A stretch of DNA of 5,866 nt, taken from NCBI GenBank assembly GCA_020027655.1, contig JAHKKJ010000262.1:1-5866 (forward strand). The letters run 5' to 3'. The notes below the pieces were generated by a model that saw nothing but the letters and a program-made list of their open reading frames with translations, ran no database searches and was not told the origin of the DNA. Below, one piece after another: positions 1 to 5,212 of the stretch. Origin of the DNA: Deltaproteobacteria bacterium (GTDB taxonomy: Bacteria > Desulfobacterota > Binatia > UBA9968). The position numbers were made by a program, and so were the translations under genes. Position 1 is the first letter of the stretch. Each line of letters starts with the position of its first letter.

Positions 1-517
1 CCAGATGCGGATTGCGTGCGCCGTACATCTCGAAACTGATGTGACAGCCGTTGGCTTCGACGAGTTGCGGGATCGTCGAATGGGTTCGCAGCAGCTCCCG
101 CCACATGTCCAGAAACGGTCCCCAGCGGCTGTTGCGCAGAGTCGGAGATAAACGCAGCTTGTAAGTCAGACGCCATTGACCGTCACCATCCCTATAACGA
201 TAGGCAAGCACGTTGGTGCCATCAAGCTTTTCATAGAGATGAATTGATTTGATCGGCAGAAAATGAAAAAAGCCGTCTTTGCCAAACGGGTAATGCAACT
301 TCGGGGTTGCGAGAACGACTTGAGGCATTTCCGCCTCACCCACGTGGGTGATCGCCAACGCCCCATACCGGTAATCTGGCTTTTGGCAGACGAATCCACG
401 CAGCCGTAGTTTGTCATTGAACGGATCGTCGACATCGAATGGCTGGAGCCACTTGGCATCGAGACCGATGAGCTGCGTGGCGATGGATACGGATTGGGTG
501 TCTACCTCTGTTGTCAT
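1..517 (-). CDS. ATP-dependent RNA ligase, N-terminal part (3' end beyond window)
   Basis: The minus frame from the ATG at 517 stays open for 172 codons to the window edge. Residues 96-102 read EKLDGTN, which is nucleotidyltransferase motif I (KxDG) of the RNA ligase family; K97 would be the lysine adenylated by ATP. An upstream TPKLHYPF stretch (71-78) resembles the 'PK-hydrophobic' segment that precedes motif I in many RNA ligases. SFEMYGARNPHL (161-172) fits motif III. Motifs IV and V would lie off the left edge. Such enzymes join RNA 3'-hydroxyl to 5'-phosphate ends in the cytoplasm. About 96 residues before the lysine is closer to T4 Rnl1 (Lys99) than to Rnl2, although the KLDGTN wording is Rnl2-like, so the subfamily is open. 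Only five sense codons separate an in-frame TGA (533-535) from this ATG and none is a usual start, so the start is firm. The ribosome site is weak. The gene begins 78 bases after the PIN toxin on the same strand, with no clear terminator between. Confidence 0.82.
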   Translation of the reverse strand, partial: MTTEVDTQSVSIATQLIGLDAKWLQPFDVDDPFNDKLRLRGFVCQKPDYRYGALAITHVGEAEMPQVVLATPKLHYPFGKDGFFHFLPIKSIHLYEKLDGTNVLAYRYRDGDGQWRLTYKLRLSPTLRNSRWGPFLDMWRELLRTHSTIPQLVEANGCHISFEMYGARNPHL

Positions 518-595
518 CGTCCGTTCTTTGAATCAAAAACCGCGGCGTAAGTGCTGTAACCTGCCCGATAAAACGCACACCTCGAACTTTGACTG

Positions 596-1015
596 TTACC
601 AGCACACAAGGTTAAAATCCAAGAATTCCCGCACAGCGGTGAAATCGTCGACATTGCACGTGACAAGGTAAGCGCCGATTCGTCGCGCAGTGAGCGCGAT
701 GAGGACGTCAAAATGAATTTCTCTGGTTTTGTGAATATCGAATCCTCTGGCCGCGACCAGCCGGTTGACGATGCGTCCCGACTGAATCCACTCTCTATCA
801 TTGGGGACGATGATGCGGAGGTTTTTCGCTAAATCGTCGACAAATCTTTTCATCTCCCTGGATCGAGCGCCCCTCGACAATTCCGCCAACACTACGGCGC
901 TTAAACGAATGACGAATTTAAAATCCAGGATTTCCTGTTTAAAGCGCCCGGATCTCAGATTGTCGATGTAGACCGACGTGTCGAGAATGGCGAGGTTAGC
1001 TGCGGTCGAAGTCAA
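596..1015 (-). CDS. vapC: VapC-like PIN-domain toxin ribonuclease
   Basis: This is a 139-residue PIN-domain protein. From a TTG start at 1015 the four acidic active-site positions fall where the family expects them: D12 in LAILDTSVYID, E45 in LSAVVLAEL, D103 in HFDVLIALTA and D123 in VTCNVDDF. They bind Mg2+/Mn2+. VapC toxins are metal-dependent endoribonucleases that cut tRNA or the rRNA sarcin-ricin loop and are held inactive by VapB. The frame also has an ATG at 1096, but that would add 27 residues with no family counterpart and overlap most of the antitoxin. TTG at 1015 puts beta-strand 1 near the N-terminus, has an AAGGCAAGG purine-rich site just upstream and overlaps the antitoxin end by 20 bases, as expected for translational coupling. 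The ORF ends in TAA. Target RNA cannot be told from the sequence. Confidence is high for the PIN toxin and lower for the start codon. Confidence 0.9.
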   Translation of the reverse strand: MTSTAANLAILDTSVYIDNLRSGRFKQEILDFKFVIRLSAVVLAELSRGARSREMKRFVDDLAKNLRIIVPNDREWIQSGRIVNRLVAARGFDIHKTREIHFDVLIALTARRIGAYLVTCNVDDFTAVREFLDFNLVCW

Positions 1016-1187
1016 CGGGCCTTGCCTTACCGCTGTATCGTTTGATGAGCTTGCGATGTTTTTCGGTCTCCACGACCGCTTCGAGAGACATTTCAATCGT
1101 CTGGGTTCTGCTCTTTGCTCCCAAGACCTTTTGGGCTTGTCTCACGAGACGGTCATCGAGCCTCAGTGACGTTAATGCCTTTGCCAT
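996..1187 (-). CDS. vapB: VapB-like ribbon-helix-helix antitoxin
   Basis: This is a 63-residue protein directly upstream of, and overlapping, the PIN toxin. The N-terminus (residues about 4-10, ALTSLRL) looks like the single DNA-contacting beta-strand of a ribbon-helix-helix fold. Two helices follow: about 11-22 (DDRLVRQAQKVL), then a turn with GAKSRTQT, then about 28-45. The basic/aromatic tail (KRYSGKARPVDFDRS) is the part that in VapB proteins binds and blocks the toxin active site. Length and layout match short VapB antitoxins, which dimerise, bind their own promoter and are degraded by proteases to release VapC. The ATG at 1187 has no good Shine-Dalgarno sequence. Depending on which -10 is used, the leader would be very short (about 10-20 bases). 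The assignment rests on size, fold pattern and position beside a clear PIN gene, not on a diagnostic residue. Confidence 0.85.
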   Translation of the reverse strand: MAKALTSLRLDDRLVRQAQKVLGAKSRTQTIEMSLEAVVETEKHRKLIKRYSGKARPVDFDRS

Positions 1188-1195
1188 AATTCGCA

Positions 1196-1240
1196 GCCGA
1201 TAAGTATATACAGATTATCAATGACGTAATACGCTGTCAA
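1196..1240 (-). promoter_or_regulatory. Predicted vapBC promoter with palindromic operator candidate
   Basis: On the minus strand a perfect TTGACA (1235-1240) is followed by an AT-rich stretch with several possible -10 boxes: TAATCT (1212-1217, 17-base spacer), GATAAT (1214-1219, 15-base spacer) and TATACT (1203-1208, which would need another -35). The perfect 8-base palindrome GTATATAC (1204-1211) lies inside a wider inverted repeat, GATAA (1199-1203) and TTATC (1215-1219). This symmetry over the -10 region is where an autoregulating RHH antitoxin would bind. The operator role is inferred from position and symmetry. Confidence 0.5.
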
Positions 1241-1259
1241 TGCTCATGGTCGTTCCCGC

Positions 1260-1312
1260 AAAAACAGAAAGCCCCGGCTCGCCCTAACTTCCGATCTCGC
1301 TCAGTTGGCGAG
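1260..1312 (-). terminator. Possible intrinsic terminator after the TctC-like gene
   Basis: On the minus strand CTCGCC+AACT (1312-1303) can pair with AGTT+GGCGAG (1289-1286 and 1283-1278). This gives a 10-bp stem with a 2-base bulge and a 13-base loop. It is followed, after about a dozen bases, by CTTTCTGTTTTT (down to 1260). The stem overlaps the gene's TGA stop. The T-rich run is not directly against the stem, so termination may be weak. It would separate the uptake gene from vapBC. Confidence 0.4.
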
Positions 1313-2353
1313 AATCTTCTTCACCCGCTCGACGACTTCCGGCGGAGAGTCGAAAATTTCTTTCACCAAGGCTTCAAGCTCTTCGCCGGTCGCGGGGTCG
1401 ACATCCATCCGGCCCTTTTTTGCTTCCTCGAGCACGTCGGGATCGCTCAAGGTTTTGACATAGGCGTCTCTTAGAATCTTGACTCGATCGGCAGGCGTGC
1501 CCGGCGTCACCATCATGGGCCGGCCAAAATCCCCCGCGGCCAAGAGCACTTGCGCAAGGCGGCGGCTGTTGGCCGGCACCTTATATTGGTCGAAGAGTTC
1601 GTCAAGCGTCGGCGCATCGGCGGCGCGGGGATCCTTTTTGCGCGAGGTCTGAACGAGATGCCGGTCGAAACCCCTCTTATGCCAGGTATCGAAGGGTTCC
1701 CGGCCGAAGTGGGCGGACATGCTGTGAGCGCGGCAAACCACCTCGTTTTTTTCCACCGCCAGATCGATCTCGGTGCCGCCGGCGTAGCCCAATACCGTGT
1801 TGAACTTCGCCCCCACCGTCTCCTCCAGAACTTTGGACAGGATATAATCGCTGCTCGCGGTTCCGCTGCCGCCGCACTTGGGCGGTTCCTTCGCTTTGAT
1901 GATATCCGCGATGGACTTGTAGGGAGCGTCGGCGCGCATGTAGAAAATGATGGATTCAGTCACGGGAGAGCCGATGAATCGGAACTTGCGCATGTCAAAC
2001 TGGACTTCTTTACGCCCGACAAATTGGTCGATGTAGACCCCGTTCAGCGGCATCACCAGGGTCAGACCGTCCGGTTTCGCCACATTGTAGACATGGTTGG
2101 TGACGATCACGGAGCCGGCACCGGTCATATTTTGCACGATGATCTCGGGCTGGCCGGGAATATGCTTGCCCATGTACTTCCCGAACAGACGGCCCCACCG
2201 GTCGTAAAATCCCCCGGCCGTCGAGCCGACCATGATGCGAATGGTCTTTCCCTTGTAGAACTGGTCGCCCTGCGCTCCGGCTTCAGGCGCAATGCCCGGA
2301 AGGATAACTGAAAAACAGAAAATCAGCGTAAGCAAAAACACTCGCTCTTTCAT
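1301..2353 (-). CDS. Periplasmic solute-binding protein, TctC/Bug family (tripartite tricarboxylate transporter type)
   Basis: This 350-residue exported protein has a signal peptide at residues 1-27: a basic start (KER), a hydrophobic core (VFLLTLIFCFSVIL) and AGA before the likely cut. The mature part shows the Bug layout: beta-strand IRIMVGSTAGGFYDR (38-52, with D51 at the usual ligand-contacting position), then HIPGQPEIIVQNMTGAGS (64-81), then KPDGLTLV (93-100), and a C-terminal TPGTPADR (284-291) followed by the typical helical end. Family members bind carboxylates such as tricarboxylates, dicarboxylates or aromatic acids in the periplasm and pass them to a TctAB-type membrane complex; no tctA or tctB is in the window. 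Length is slightly above the usual 320 or so. C160 and C207 in the mature chain could form a disulfide. The ATG has a good AAAGGAG site six bases upstream. The 435-base gap before it and a promoter candidate suggest it may be transcribed separately from the upstream genes. The ligand is unknown. Confidence 0.88.
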   Translation of the reverse strand: MKERVFLLTLIFCFSVILPGIAPEAGAQGDQFYKGKTIRIMVGSTAGGFYDRWGRLFGKYMGKHIPGQPEIIVQNMTGAGSVIVTNHVYNVAKPDGLTLVMPLNGVYIDQFVGRKEVQFDMRKFRFIGSPVTESIIFYMRADAPYKSIADIIKAKEPPKCGGSGTASSDYILSKVLEETVGAKFNTVLGYAGGTEIDLAVEKNEVVCRAHSMSAHFGREPFDTWHKRGFDRHLVQTSRKKDPRAADAPTLDELFDQYKVPANSRRLAQVLLAAGDFGRPMMVTPGTPADRVKILRDAYVKTLSDPDVLEEAKKGRMDVDPATGEELEALVKEIFDSPPEVVERVKKILAN

Positions 2354-2531
2354 CTCGAACTCCTTTCACTACCTGGATCATCTGTGGCGGTAACAATGCA
2401 ACGCGATGCGCGACGAATTTAACCGCCCCTTCCCGCCAAGTTGTGGCCTATATCGAAGCCTCATTGGTGTCAAGCCTAATTGGCAGGCGTATTGACTTAT
2501 TCTGGTCGTCGCGCCGCATGACCAATTGATT
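2354..2531. other. Intergenic leader region upstream of the TctC-like gene
   Basis: I see no coding sequence here on either strand. It holds the Shine-Dalgarno sequence of the TctC-like gene (AAAGGAG, about 2360-2366), a possible promoter (2447-2473) and the left arm of an inverted repeat (2523-2529). With the doubtful ORF next to it, this makes 435 bases without a convincing gene. Confidence 0.6.
2447..2473 (-). promoter_or_regulatory. Candidate promoter for the TctC-like gene
   Basis: A perfect TTGACA (2468-2473 on the minus strand) stands 15 bases from TATAGG (2447-2452). The -35 is a perfect match, but the -10 is 4 of 6 and the spacer is short. Transcription would start near 2440, leaving a leader of about 87 bases. 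Confidence 0.3.
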
Positions 2532-2546
2532 TCATTTACTCAATTG
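2523..2546. repeat. AT-rich inverted repeat, possible operator
   Basis: CAATTGA (2523-2529) and TCAATTG (2540-2546) form a perfect 7-base inverted repeat around a 10-base spacer. It lies about 50 bases upstream of the candidate -35 of the TctC-like gene and at the end of the doubtful small ORF. It has no T-run, so it is not a convincing terminator. A regulator-binding site is possible but unproven. Confidence 0.4.
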
Positions 2547-2792
2547 TTGGTGCCCGGCATGCGTTATTGACTTTGTCGATTTCAAATCCGGCAGCGTCCT
2601 GCTCTTCCATACGGCCTGGACGTGAGCCTTCGGCAGAAGCTCAGGCCAAGGCTTAGCCGAACGGCGACCGTATAGTACCATAGGCGCTGGAAGGCTTAAC
2701 GCTGGATTCGGTAAAGTCAGTCCATCAGATTCTACTCCTTTTCTCTTCGCGGGCAGATCTTCGGAGAATTCACTTCGAGCCAAAATAGTCAT
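2532..2792 (-). CDS. Doubtful small ORF, hypothetical (86 aa)
   Basis: I do not recognise this protein. Its ATG overlaps the stop of the upstream binding-protein gene by four bases (ATGA), the classic arrangement for coupled translation and the only good argument that it is real. The 86-residue product is basic and proline-rich (for example LTLPNPALSLPAPMVLYG, residues about 25-42). It has no membrane segment, signal peptide, metal motif or obvious fold. Much of it is laid over a complex palindrome (2609-2673), and a strong ribosome site in another frame (2735-2740) lies inside it. Both suggest that the stretch is non-coding or a gene remnant. Its TGA lies inside an AT-rich inverted repeat. 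I list it because the overlap is exact, but chance is the simpler explanation. Confidence 0.25.
   Translation of the reverse strand: MTILARSEFSEDLPAKRKGVESDGLTLPNPALSLPAPMVLYGRRSAKPWPELLPKAHVQAVWKSRTLPDLKSTKSITHAGHQQLSK
2609..2673. repeat. Complex imperfect palindrome / stem-loop
   Basis: Nested inverted arms: ATACGG (2609-2614) with CCGTAT (2668-2673), TTCGGC (2629-2634) with GCCGAA (2656-2661), and AAGC (2637-2640) with GCTT (2651-2654). The inner two give a 10-bp hairpin with a small internal loop and a 10-base apical loop. Alternative arms compete: GGCCT (2613-2617) with AGGCC (2643-2647), GAGC (2624-2627) with GCTC (2639-2642), and GCCTT (2626-2630) with AAGGC (2648-2652). No T-run follows on either strand, so it is not an intrinsic terminator. 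It could be a REP-like element or an mRNA 3'-end stabiliser. Confidence 0.5.
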
Positions 2793-3922
2793 TTCTTCGG
2801 CACCAACGACTCAAGCCACGGACGAAACTCGTTGATCTTGTCTTTGAATTCCTCGAGCCCGGTAAAAAGATACTCGCGCTTGGGATCGAGGATGAAAAAT
2901 GGATCGACGATGCCTTCTTTGGGAATATCCACCCGGAACGAATTTTCTCTTGTCAGTTTTTGAAACTGATTTTGTCCTTCGCGGGTGAGAATCCAGTTCA
3001 GAAAAATCTTGGCCGCGTTAATATGGGGCGCGGAGGCGAGAAACGCCGCGGGATCAGTGCCAGCGCCGACCGCGGCTAGTCCCTCAAGATGGATCGGTGC
3101 GACAGGCAGTCCCTTGGCTGCCATATCCTGGCATTCAATGCCACCTAGCGCTATGGCGAACTTGCCGCCCGCGATCCAATCGCTGATCTGCGGCAGGCTG
3201 CGCGAAATGGTGATATCCATCTCGGTGTAAAGGCGCGTCAAATACTTGGGTCCGAGGTCTTCACGGATGTAGATGGCATACATCTGATTGCGCGCGCTGC
3301 CGATGCGTAAATCTTGGGAAACAAGCTTGCCCTTCCACTTGGGATTCAATAAGTCCCAGTAGCTCTTGATCTCGTTGGCTTTGACTAAACTCGTGTTGAT
3401 GCAAGCCGCGGTGTACGGGACGGCGCGCCACATGGCGACAAATTTATCCTCCGTATCGGCGAACCAGAGCTTGCGCTTGAACCAAGCGCTGGTGTCGAGA
3501 ACTTCGGGCATCATGAGAACCGGGCGAATGGGCTGGAGAAAGCCTTTGTCTTTCAAAGTCCCGAGTAAAATGTCGGTGCCGCCTAACACAAGATCCGCTT
3601 GGCGAATACCGGCGCGCTGCTCGGCCATAATCCGAGAGATGATCTCGCTTATCCGTCCGGGTGTGTAGTTGACCTTGATCTTCGGAAAACTTTGCTGGAA
3701 TACGTCGGTGTAAAGCCGTTGCTGATCGACCCCTGTTGGACCGTAGATGATGAGCCGGCCCTCTTTCTCTGCGGCTTTCTGGGTCGACTCCCAGTCGGTT
3801 TTCCAATTGAGCTGAACTTGGGCGGCAAACGCTTCCGCACGAAACGGGTTCAGCGCGGCCAGCATTAGCACGATCAATCCGCAAATGCTGCTCCAGCGGG
3901 CGTGATGATTTAGATATCGCAC
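2789..3922 (-). CDS. Periplasmic extracellular solute-binding protein, ABC type (AfuA/FbpA-like)
   Basis: This 377-residue exported protein has an N-terminal basic/polar stretch, a hydrophobic core at about residues 13-25 (ICGLIVLMLAALN) and a likely signal-peptidase cut near AEAFA-AQ (31-35). The mature part fits the type 2 periplasmic-binding fold of the AfuA/FbpA-related group: GRLIIYGPTG (55-64, first strand and ligand loop), QADLVLGG (108-115), YWDLLNPKWKGKLVSQD (188-204, a common block), WIAGGKFAIALGG (249-261) and NWILTREGQNQF (309-320). Relatives bind ferric iron, phosphonates, polyamines or organic acids, so iron should not be assumed. It starts with GTG, three bases after the oxygenase stop and in the same frame as it (TGA-ACC-GTG). 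That TGA rules out a longer start, and weak ribosome-site bases suggest translational coupling. No permease or ATPase gene is in the window, so it may use a transporter encoded elsewhere. The tight link to the oxygenase suggests it captures that enzyme's substrate or a related compound. Confidence 0.87.
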   Translation of the reverse strand: MRYLNHHARWSSICGLIVLMLAALNPFRAEAFAAQVQLNWKTDWESTQKAAEKEGRLIIYGPTGVDQQRLYTDVFQQSFPKIKVNYTPGRISEIISRIMAEQRAGIRQADLVLGGTDILLGTLKDKGFLQPIRPVLMMPEVLDTSAWFKRKLWFADTEDKFVAMWRAVPYTAACINTSLVKANEIKSYWDLLNPKWKGKLVSQDLRIGSARNQMYAIYIREDLGPKYLTRLYTEMDITISRSLPQISDWIAGGKFAIALGGIECQDMAAKGLPVAPIHLEGLAAVGAGTDPAAFLASAPHINAAKIFLNWILTREGQNQFQKLTRENSFRVDIPKEGIVDPFFILDPKREYLFTGLEEFKDKINEFRPWLESLVPKK

Positions 3923-3925
3923 GGT

Positions 3926-5116
3926 TCAGATCCGCATAACGCGCGGCAAGTGGTCCAACATCTGATCTTTGTCAACCAGCCGCCCGGAACCGATGACGTC
4001 AAAGTGTATCAACTCGTTTGACTTCAAATCGCGTAGGATGCCCGGAGGGTCGTCGCCGCGTATGACGGCGTCGATTGCCGACATCCAGAGCTTGCGCACT
4101 TGGATCACTCCGCGATCCGAATAACCCAGATGTTCCGCCGTGCGATCGGCGATGGCTCCCTGGCCGATTTGCGCCGCGGCGTCCTGACCATTGACCGTCG
4201 TCATGTCGAATTGACGGCGCGTCCCGCGCATAAGCGGCGGCGGTCGCGGTACATTCCTTTTACGTGCGATAGTGGATTTGCCCTCCCTGAAAGGGAAAAA
4301 CTTCAAGATGAATGAGTACGTGTTGTAATCATCAACTGGCATGCGCCATGCGACGTCGGCGAAATGGGCAGCCGGATCGCCGGGCAGCGAGCCACCGTCG
4401 TGAATCACAAGAATGGGCGGCGTGTAGGAAACTTCGCGATGCCATTCTTTTCCGGGAATCGGTCCCGGGCGCCGGGCCACATAGCTTGCGAACAGATCGT
4501 CGGACAGTACCTCGAACTCTGGACTCTCTTGCCGTTCCGGATTCTCTCTCGTGCCGTTGACTTCACGCCCGTGGAGGATCGTCGCATGAACCGGATCGAG
4601 GCAGTTGTCGAGCTGGTTTAAGAAGTTGCACTCGCGCAAATAACCGGCGAACGTCCGCTCGCCATCTTCGCGCGCAAGAAAATCGTAACGCGGGAATGGC
4701 GGCGCCTTACCGGGTCCCATGTAGGCGAACACAACGCCGCCGACTTCGGTAACCGGATAGGCCTTTAATTTGATCTTGTTCTTGAAGGCGCTGCCTGCCG
4801 GCTCTCCCGGTTGCTCGATGCAGCGCCCGCCGACGTCGAAAACCCACCCGTGATAGCAGCAACGGAGGCCGCCGGCTTCGATCCAACCATATTCGAGCGA
4901 GGTGCCGCGATGCGGGCAGTTGGGTTCCATGAGTCCGACTCGGCCACCTTCGTCGCGGAACAAGACGAGATCCTCGCCCAACCACCGAACAAGTCTCGGC
5001 GCGTCCGCATTGATCTCATGCGAGAAACTGACGGGTAGCCAATACCGGCGCAAGGTTTCGCCCGCGGGTGTGCTCGGCCCCACGCGGGTCATCATTTCGT
5101 TTTCTTTACTGTCCAT
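3926..5116 (-). CDS. Rieske non-haem iron oxygenase, large (alpha) subunit, phthalate 4,5-dioxygenase-like
   Basis: This complete 396-residue cytoplasmic oxygenase carries the Rieske [2Fe-2S] ligands C67-P-H69 and, 16 residues later, C86-C-Y-H89 (the CxxHGW type). The catalytic domain has D174-PV-H177-ATIL-H182, exactly the D-x2-H-x4-H spacing in which the histidines bind mononuclear Fe(II) and the aspartate relays electrons. The block NGQDAAAQIGQGAIADR (309-325), followed by TAEHLGYSDRGVI, is typical of the phthalate dioxygenase/vanillate demethylase branch; D312 may be the third iron ligand. Such enzymes hydroxylate or demethylate aromatic acids using O2 and electrons from a reductase, which is not in the window. 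The start is the ATG at 5116 with a weak GCGGAAC site; ATGs at codons 8 and 9 are alternatives. It lies between a CoA-transferase and a binding protein on one strand, probably one transcript. The substrate is unknown; 'phthalate-like' names the subfamily only. Confidence 0.93.
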   Translation of the reverse strand: MDSKENEMMTRVGPSTPAGETLRRYWLPVSFSHEINADAPRLVRWLGEDLVLFRDEGGRVGLMEPNCPHRGTSLEYGWIEAGGLRCCYHGWVFDVGGRCIEQPGEPAGSAFKNKIKLKAYPVTEVGGVVFAYMGPGKAPPFPRYDFLAREDGERTFAGYLRECNFLNQLDNCLDPVHATILHGREVNGTRENPERQESPEFEVLSDDLFASYVARRPGPIPGKEWHREVSYTPPILVIHDGGSLPGDPAAHFADVAWRMPVDDYNTYSFILKFFPFREGKSTIARKRNVPRPPPLMRGTRRQFDMTTVNGQDAAAQIGQGAIADRTAEHLGYSDRGVIQVRKLWMSAIDAVIRGDDPPGILRDLKSNELIHFDVIGSGRLVDKDQMLDHLPRVMRI

Positions 5117-5126
5117 ACGCTGTTCC

Positions 5127-5187
5127 GCTCAGAGGCATCGGCGACTGAGCCGGGGCCAAGGTAGGGCGACCTTAGATTTTAGCTCAG
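5127..5187 (-). promoter_or_regulatory. Leader with two mutually exclusive hairpins upstream of the oxygenase
   Basis: In minus-strand RNA order, CUGAGC (5187-5182), GCUCAG (5150-5145) and CUGAGC (5132-5127) occur in turn. The middle arm can pair with the first or with the third, not with both. The first pairing also encloses a second stem, AAGGU (5173-5169) with ACCUU (5162-5158). The second pairing ends at the edge of the oxygenase ribosome site (GCGGAAC). The layout is like an attenuator or translational switch. No T-run follows, so any control would be on translation or RNA decay. The function is inferred. Confidence 0.4.
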
Positions 5188-5206
5188 GCAAATCCAACGC
5201 AGACAT
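5129..5206 (-). CDS. Possible 25-codon leader ORF or gene remnant
   Basis: ATG at 5206, six bases after the CoA-transferase TAA, opens 25 codons ending in TGA at 5129, 12 bases before the oxygenase ATG. The peptide begins MSALDLPELKSKVAL and ends PRLSRRCL. The start has only a weak purine run (AAGAAAAA) before it. Its stop lies inside the second alternative hairpin, so its translation would disturb both structures. The ELKSKVAL stretch also resembles the N-terminus of short-chain dehydrogenases (LKxKVALVTG), but the glycine motif is absent in frame. It could be a leader peptide, a dehydrogenase relic or chance. Confidence 0.25.
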   Translation of the reverse strand: MSALDLPELKSKVALPWPRLSRRCL

Positions 5207-5212
5207 TTTTTC

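Noticed and set aside
166..459. A 97-codon minus-strand frame with an ATG and stop
   Set aside because: It overlaps the RNA ligase in another frame. The ligase frame has KLDGTN and stays open from 517 to the edge, while this product is a serine-rich sequence without family features.
518..595. Terminator or promoter between the PIN toxin and the RNA ligase
   Set aside because: There is a TTTTT run, but the CCGCGG before it is a self-palindrome without room for a hairpin loop. GTAAC/GTTAC arms are too far apart and short. No convincing -35/-10 pair is present.
514..801. A 95-codon minus-strand frame over the toxin's 3' half
   Set aside because: It is a shadow of the PIN toxin gene, whose catalytic residues lie in the other frame. 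The product has no recognisable motif.
1550..2311. A 253-codon open frame on the plus strand
   Set aside because: It is exactly antisense to the TctC-like gene, whose signal peptide, family motifs and ribosome site are clear. The plus-strand product has no recognisable domain. Long antisense frames are common opposite GC-rich genes.
2609..2673. The palindrome as an intrinsic terminator
   Set aside because: The hairpin is stable on paper, but no T-run follows it on either strand.
3444..3884. A 146-codon minus-strand frame inside the ABC-type binding protein
   Set aside because: It is an arginine-rich shadow product with no domain. The overlapping binding-protein frame carries a signal peptide and conserved blocks.
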